Source: Synergistes sp.
GTDB lineage: Bacteria > Synergistota > Synergistia > Synergistales > Synergistaceae
Assembly: GCA_016288355.1 (NCBI GenBank)
Contig: JAEEYY010000267.1
Location: 1 to 11,319, forward strand
Reading direction: 5' to 3'
DNA length: 11,319 bases
Shown piece by piece: positions 7,428 through 11,319 of the stretch; positions within the stretch are counted from its first letter, which is position 1, and each line of letters begins with the position of its first letter. A program made the position numbers and the translations under genes. The notes beneath the pieces were generated by a model, which was not told the DNA's origin, did no database searches, and saw only the letters and a list, made by a program, of their open reading frames with translations.

Positions 7428-7468
7428 TATAAGTTGTAAATTTGCTTTTGCAGAGGGAGTTTTGCTGA

Positions 7469-8650
7469 ATGCGCTACGTAGGTACGGTATCAAGAGGAAT
7501 TCGTCTGCCGGTAATAACAAAAGGCGACGACGTCATAAAGATCATATCCGACTGCATAATAAACGCAGCGGAATCCGAGAGGGACAGCTTCACGATAAGG
7601 GACCGCGACGTGATAGGCGTTACGGAATCTCTTGTCGCGCGTTCTCAGGGCAACTATGTGACGCTTGCCGACATTTCGGCGGACATAGCGGGCAAGTTCC
7701 CGGAAGGGGACGTCGCGATATTTGCGCCGATACTCTCGCGCAACCGCTTCTGTCAGCTTCTGCGCGGTATCGTAAATGGGATAAAGGGACAAGTGCATAT
7801 CATCCTGACCTATCCCAACGACGAAGTCGGCAATCAGCTGATCGAACCGATGAATTATTACCTCAGTTCCTCAAAGCTTGATAAGGAATGCTTCGGGGAA
7901 GATGACTTCTACAGCGTATTCGGAGAGTACAAGCACCCCTTTACCGGGGTAGACTATATACAGCTCTACAAGAGCATCGACCCGCAGCGGGTCTCGGTGC
8001 ATTTTTCAAACAATCCTCTCTCCGCTTTGAAATTTGCAAAACAGGTGATAGTGGCCAGCATCCATGCGCGCCATATACACCGCGACATACTTGAAAAAGG
8101 CGGCGCCGCAAAAGTGGTGACGATGGATCAGATCTGCTGCGCGCCTGTAAGAGAGGGAGCGGGCTTCAACCCCGACTACGGAGTCCTGGGTTCCAACTAC
8201 ACAAATGAAAATTCCGTCAAATTATTCCCGCGCGGCTGCGGTGAATTTGTCAAAAAACTGCAGGCCGAGCTGTTTGCGCGCACCGGCAGAAAACCGGAAG
8301 TGCTCGTATACGGAGACGGAGCCTTCAAAGACCCTGCCTGCGGCATATGGGAGCTTGCGGACCCCGTCGTATCTCCCGGCTTCACGGAAGGTCTGAACGG
8401 GATGCCGAAGGAGATAAAATTCAAATATGTCGCCGATAACGCCGCCGGCAAAGATGCGGCCAAAGCGGTAGAAGAAGCGATACGTTCGAAAGACAGCCTT
8501 GACAGGTTCGGGCATTCCACGCTCGGCACGACGCCGCGCCGCCTGACAGACCTGATAGGTTCGCTGTGCGACCTGACCTCCGGCTCCGGAGACAAGGGAA
8601 CGCCGGTAGTCTACATACAGGGCTACTTCGACAACTATCTCGATGACTGA
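7469..8650 (+). CDS. CofE-like protein (coenzyme F420-0:L-glutamate ligase family)
   Basis: 393 residues. The sequence matches the bacterial branch of the F420-0:gamma-glutamyl ligase family. Seen are GTVSRGIRLPVITKGDD (5-21), the nucleotide-site-like RDRDVIGVTESLVARSQGNY (44-63), ILSRNRF (88-94), and KHPFTGVDYIQLY. The C-terminus reads PRRLTDLIGSLCDLTSGSGDKG. In F420 makers CofE adds glutamate to F420-0 using GTP. No other F420 gene lies in this window, so the substrate here is unknown and amide ligation to another carboxylate is the safe reading. It is probably cytoplasmic. It is longer than archaeal CofE (about 250 residues). AGAGGGAG ends nine bases before the ATG at 7469. The stop overlaps the next gene by eight bases (ATGACTGA), indicating translational coupling to the thioesterase. 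Confidence 0.85.
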   Translation: MRYVGTVSRGIRLPVITKGDDVIKIISDCIINAAESERDSFTIRDRDVIGVTESLVARSQGNYVTLADISADIAGKFPEGDVAIFAPILSRNRFCQLLRGIVNGIKGQVHIILTYPNDEVGNQLIEPMNYYLSSSKLDKECFGEDDFYSVFGEYKHPFTGVDYIQLYKSIDPQRVSVHFSNNPLSALKFAKQVIVASIHARHIHRDILEKGGAAKVVTMDQICCAPVREGAGFNPDYGVLGSNYTNENSVKLFPRGCGEFVKKLQAELFARTGRKPEVLVYGDGAFKDPACGIWELADPVVSPGFTEGLNGMPKEIKFKYVADNAAGKDAAKAVEEAIRSKDSLDRFGHSTLGTTPRRLTDLIGSLCDLTSGSGDKGTPVVYIQGYFDNYLDD

Positions 8651-9377
8651 GCTTGAGAACGCTGTTCCGTTCAGCGGCATAGACCCCCGCGGACGGGTCA
8701 AATTTTCCGTGCTCCTTGAGATGTTCCAGGAGATGGCGGATATCGATGCATCGAAGTTCGGCCTTTCGGTCTCGCAGACTATGGAGCACGGCGTTTCATG
8801 GGTACTGCGCAAGTACCGCGTGGATCTGGAAAAGTACCCGACAAAAGAAAGCGGCTCTCTTACGATAAAGACCTACGCCGAGCCTTACAGGAATCTTTTT
8901 TCGCTGAGAAGCTTCAAGCTAAGCGATGCAAAAAACGGATATATCGGCTCCGCCTATACTTGGTGGGTGCTTGTCGACTTTGCGAAGATGCGCCCGCTGC
9001 GGCTGGACAGATATGAACAGATGAAGCCTTTTATGGAGCGCATCACGGAGGTATTGCCGGAGGACGTAAAGGTCCCCGCCGTGGAAGCCCCCTCGCTGGA
9101 AGAGCTCTGGAAGGTGCGCTGGAACGATCTTGACGTGAACGACCATACGAACCATACCGTATATTTCAGCTGGGCGCTCGACAGCGTGCCGGACGAAGTA
9201 CCGGAAAAAATGTCGCCGGTATTCGTCGAAGGCGAATTCCTGCATCCGGTGCCGCGAACCAGGGTGCGCTGCCTGACGCAGGAGGTTCCTTCCGCCGAAG
9301 GCAGGGAGTTCCTGCATTCGCTGCGGCACAGCGAAGACGACACAGAATACGCCAGGCTGTTATCACGCTGGAAATAA
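8643..9377 (+). CDS. Acyl-ACP thioesterase (FatA/FatB-type, double hotdog)
   Basis: 244 residues, the usual length of bacterial members. It should hydrolyse acyl-acyl carrier protein to free fatty acid in the cytoplasm. The first hotdog half opens with FSGIDPRGRVKFSVLLEMFQ (10-29) and contains SWVLRKYRVDLEKYP. The second half holds WNDLDVNDHTNHTVYFSWAL (160-179). Asp164, Asn166 and His168 correspond to the catalytic D-x-N-x-H of plant FatB enzymes. Glu198 in VEGEF probably matches the catalytic Glu, with Phe where plant enzymes carry Cys. Translation is coupled to the CofE-like gene by an eight-base overlap, so the two may act in one process, not identified. A strong terminator follows 20 bases after the stop. 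Confidence 0.93.
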   Translation: MTELENAVPFSGIDPRGRVKFSVLLEMFQEMADIDASKFGLSVSQTMEHGVSWVLRKYRVDLEKYPTKESGSLTIKTYAEPYRNLFSLRSFKLSDAKNGYIGSAYTWWVLVDFAKMRPLRLDRYEQMKPFMERITEVLPEDVKVPAVEAPSLEELWKVRWNDLDVNDHTNHTVYFSWALDSVPDEVPEKMSPVFVEGEFLHPVPRTRVRCLTQEVPSAEGREFLHSLRHSEDDTEYARLLSRWK

Positions 9378-9397
9378 AAGTAATACGTATCCTTTGT

Positions 9398-9436
9398 ATC
9401 AAAAGCGGGGCTTTTGCGAAAAGCCCCGCTTTTGAT
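9398..9436. terminator. Rho-independent terminator after the thioesterase
   Basis: An 18-bp perfect stem (9398-9415 with 9419-9436) and a three-base GCG loop. The GC core AGCGGGGCT is flanked by A4/T4 tracts on both arms, so it would work in either direction. It separates the thioesterase unit from the LacI-type gene. Confidence 0.9.
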
Positions 9437-9445
9437 TCGCTGTCT

Positions 9446-9473
9446 TTGCTTTTTGCGCGCGCTTTGCTATAAT
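9446..9473 (+). promoter_or_regulatory. Promoter of the LacI-type regulator/solute-binding protein unit
   Basis: A perfect TATAAT at 9468-9473, with a weak TTGCTT at 9446-9451 (16-base spacing). The ATG is 33 bases further on. Confidence 0.55.
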
Positions 9474-9486
9474 CCGATTCAATCGG
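9474..9486 (+). promoter_or_regulatory. 13-bp palindrome, candidate operator of the LacI-type regulator
   Basis: CCGATT-C-AATCGG is perfectly symmetric around one base. It starts directly after the TATAAT box, covering the expected transcription start. This is a classic position for autorepression. That the regulator encoded 20 bases downstream binds here is inference. Confidence 0.5.
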
Positions 9487-9506
9487 TTGCATCAGAGGTG
9501 TTCGCA

Positions 9507-10094
9507 ATGAAGGTCACTATGCAGGATGTGGCAAATCGCTCCGGGGTGGACAAGGCTACAGTCAGCCGTGTGCTGCGCGGCGATCACCGCATTTCTGAAA
9601 AGACCAAGATGAAGGTCATGGAAAGCATCAGAGCGCTCGACTACAAGATAGACCGCAATGCCAGGAGTCTTTCCACCAGTTCAAGCGGCCTTATCGGGGT
9701 CGTCGCGCGTACGCTGAACGTGCCCTGGCTCGGAGCCTTCCTTGCCGGTGTCGAAAGGGCGCTTGCGAACTCTGAATACGAGATGCTGCTCAAATCCACC
9801 GGCGGAAATGACGTGCGTGCGCGTCATATAATCGGGACTTTAAGCGAACGCAGCGCGGAGGGGCTTATCTGGTGCGACGCGGGTACGCCTCCGCTTACCG
9901 CGGAAGTGCCGGTCATCTGCGTAGGCTTTGCCGCCGCCGGCGCCTATTCCGTGACGGCCGACGAAGACGGCGGCCCCTCATTCGAGACCGGCGCGCTTGT
10001 CGGCCGCATGATGCTTAAGATACTGGCCGGGCGCCCTCTGCCCGGACGCGAGATAAGGATAGTCCGCTCCGAGGCGCCGGATGCAGAAAGCTAA
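9507..10094 (+). CDS. LacI-family transcription regulator with a shortened effector domain
   Basis: 195 residues; LacI family members have about 330. The DNA-binding part is intact: VTMQDVANRSGVDKATVSRVL (residues 3-23), the rest of the headpiece and the hinge helix to about 58. The effector N-subdomain follows (IGVV at 63, AEGLIW at 117, VPVICVGF at 134, SVTADED at 148). Then, near residues 152-158, the sequence jumps to what is normally the extreme C-terminus: ETGALVGRMMLKILAGRPLP and a final RSEAPDAES resembling the usual ELVVRES end. About 115-125 residues, the C-subdomain, are absent without loss of frame. It may bind DNA without normal sugar response, or be a decaying gene. The ATG at 9507 is chosen over upstream starts because the headpiece begins there and AGAGGTG precedes it. 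The last 14 bases overlap the solute-binding protein gene. Confidence 0.88.
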   Translation: MKVTMQDVANRSGVDKATVSRVLRGDHRISEKTKMKVMESIRALDYKIDRNARSLSTSSSGLIGVVARTLNVPWLGAFLAGVERALANSEYEMLLKSTGGNDVRARHIIGTLSERSAEGLIWCDAGTPPLTAEVPVICVGFAAAGAYSVTADEDGGPSFETGALVGRMMLKILAGRPLPGREIRIVRSEAPDAES

Positions 10095-11319
10095 GATCCT
10101 CTTGCGTTACGCTAAGAAGTTTCTCTGTGTGCTGTTTATAATATTTCTGCCCTGTTTTTCCTCCGCGGCCTTCTGCGGCGGAAGATCAGGTGCGCCTGAT
10201 ATACACGGTCCCAAAATATCGGAGCTCTCGATGATCATAATATCCAATCCCGACGCTCAGATAATGGCGGCTGAAGCCGGCGAGCTTGATATAATGGGGG
10301 ACATAGCACGTCCCTCCGACATCGACAGGCTTGCAGAAAACAAAGAGCTTGCGATGTCCACAGCGCGCGGCTTTCATGCATTCTTCCTGCTGCTGAACAA
10401 CAAAAAGAGTCCCTGGGACAGCGCGGTGTTAAGACGAGCCGCCGCTATGTCGATAGACAGGAGCAGCATCGTCAGAATGATATTCAGCGGCTACTGCGAG
10501 CCGATAAATTCGTGGCTCCCTCCGGTATCGCCGTGGGCGCCAGCCGCAAGCGCTGCGGATATTTACGACCCGCAGGCGGCGCGCGAACTGCTCAAAAAAA
10601 ACGGTTATTCATGGACTCTTTCCGGCAGGCTGACCGCCCCCGACGGCAGCGAAGTGCCGCCGATGAAGCTGCTCACCCCTCTTGCGAGAGTGGCGCCTAC
10701 TACGGCCGAGCTTGCCCAGATAATAGCCGATTCCCTCTCTGTGATCGGGATATCCGCGGAGACCGAACCGATCGATTTTTCAGTGATGATAAACCGTCTG
10801 GACCGTAAGGATTATTCTATGGCTGTGCTGGCATGGGGAATGGGGCGAAATCCAGATTCTCTCTATTCGTTTTATCACAGCTCGATGGATTTTGAAGGCG
10901 GATACAATATGACGGGCATAAGCGATGCGCGCCTCGACAAAGCACTTGAAGCGCTGCGCGCGGCGCCGGATGAAGAAACAGCGCATGAGGCCTCTGCCGA
11001 AGCGCAGCGCATACTGGCCGAACTGATGCCCTCCGTGCCCATTTACAGCCGCCTTTCGGTAGCCGCGGTCTCGAAGGAATGGAAGAACATATTTACGACA
11101 GACAGCATAACGGCCGACAATATGTGGACGCTGCTCGGCGCCGAGCCTGCCGACGGAAAGGACCGCCCGCTCAGGATGCTGCTTGCCGAAGAGCCGCGCA
11201 ACCTAAATCCCTTTACCGCCTCCTCCGCCTACTCATGGCAGGTGCTGGGGCTGATATACGAATCGCTTCTTACGACGAACCCCTATACGCTGGAAAACTG
11301 TGACGCGATAGCGTCATCA
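10081..11319 (+). CDS. Family 5 (peptide/nickel-type) solute-binding protein with permuted or tandem domain order, 3' end outside window
   Basis: 413 codons, open to the window edge. Residues 1-31 are an export signal (KAKILLRYAKK, then a hydrophobic core); no proper lipobox is seen around Cys32. Residues 44-350 match the C-terminal portion of SBP_bac_5 proteins: GELDIMGD (67-73), then LLLNNKKSPWDSAVLRRAAA, IDRSSIV, YDPQAARELLKKNGY, LSVIGIS and AQRILAELMPSVPIY. From about 361 a family 5 N-terminus begins: RPLRMLLAEEPRNLNPFTAS and IYESLLTTNPYT. The normal order is therefore reversed. It would bind peptides or other small solutes outside the cytoplasm for an ABC importer, whose genes may lie downstream. 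The ATG at 10081 has GAGG six bases upstream and overlaps the LacI-type gene by 14 bases, implying coupling. Either a circular permutation or a fusion of one partial and one full binding protein. Confidence 0.85.
   Translation, partial: MQKAKILLRYAKKFLCVLFIIFLPCFSSAAFCGGRSGAPDIHGPKISELSMIIISNPDAQIMAAEAGELDIMGDIARPSDIDRLAENKELAMSTARGFHAFFLLLNNKKSPWDSAVLRRAAAMSIDRSSIVRMIFSGYCEPINSWLPPVSPWAPAASAADIYDPQAARELLKKNGYSWTLSGRLTAPDGSEVPPMKLLTPLARVAPTTAELAQIIADSLSVIGISAETEPIDFSVMINRLDRKDYSMAVLAWGMGRNPDSLYSFYHSSMDFEGGYNMTGISDARLDKALEALRAAPDEETAHEASAEAQRILAELMPSVPIYSRLSVAAVSKEWKNIFTTDSITADNMWTLLGAEPADGKDRPLRMLLAEEPRNLNPFTASSAYSWQVLGLIYESLLTTNPYTLENCDAIASS

Noticed and set aside
7469..8650. Naming the gene cofE and claiming F420 biosynthesis
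   Set aside because: No other F420 gene is in view and the bacterial branch is longer and functionally uncertain.
8222..8812. Minus-strand reading frame opposite the CofE-like and thioesterase genes
   Set aside because: It spans two real genes that carry clear family motifs; no independent support.
9507..10094. LacI gene as a frameshifted pseudogene
   Set aside because: I see no frameshift or internal stop, and the C-terminal tail is in the same frame as the headpiece. This is an internal deletion or a reduced protein.
10512..10808. Separate small plus-strand gene inside the solute-binding protein region
   Set aside because: The solute-binding frame is open from 10081 to the edge with strong family motifs, so this is an out-of-frame shadow.

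Overview
Organism. The DNA is moderately GC-rich, with bacterial gene packing, Shine-Dalgarno sites and short intergenic gaps. Isoleucine is very often written ATA despite the GC content. The content is anaerobe-like: a ferredoxin-type nitroreductase, a bacterial acyl-ACP thioesterase, and a CofE-like ligase with no other F420 genes in view. An N-terminal module like the SLH-plus-coiled-coil anchor of diderm outer-membrane proteins sits on a secreted serpin. My best guess is a diderm anaerobe of the Synergistota type (Cloacibacillus/Synergistes-like). This is inference from style and content, not proof.

Layout. Positions 1-2354 (minus strand) hold a two-gene unit: a 2x[4Fe-4S] nitroreductase, overlapped by 10 bases by a Tet(M)-like ribosomal-protection GTPase that starts with TTG and runs off the left edge. 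Positions 2495-4021 (plus) hold a secreted serpin with an SLH-like N-terminus. A strong 17-bp hairpin separates it from the convergent rmuC gene (4186-5619, minus). A divergent promoter region follows, then pgm, phosphoglucomutase (5747-7351, plus). After a terminator and a new promoter comes a coupled pair: a CofE/F420-ligase-family protein (7469-8650) and an acyl-ACP thioesterase (8643-9377), closed by an 18-bp terminator hairpin. Last is a LacI-family regulator (9507-10094), preceded by a TATAAT box and a perfect 13-bp palindrome. It overlaps by 14 bases a family 5 solute-binding protein (10081 to the right edge).

Most unusual part. The right end carries two adjacent genes with domain-scale rearrangements, both in frame. 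The LacI-type protein is only 195 residues: it has the DNA-binding domain, the N-subdomain and the C-terminal tail, but the roughly 115-125 residues of the effector-domain C-subdomain are missing. The solute-binding protein has a signal peptide, then the C-terminal portion of a family 5 binding protein, then the start of an N-terminal portion. That order means either a circular permutation or a tandem fusion whose first copy lost its N-terminal lobe. The window ends before this can be decided. The serpin with a cell-envelope anchor is the second point of interest.

How the genes fit together. Apart from pgm and rmuC this is mostly accessory content: envelope or secreted defence (serpin), lipid release (thioesterase), redox (nitroreductase), a translation factor, and a locally regulated peptide/solute uptake locus. 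I see no RNA genes, CRISPR array, transposase or integrase.
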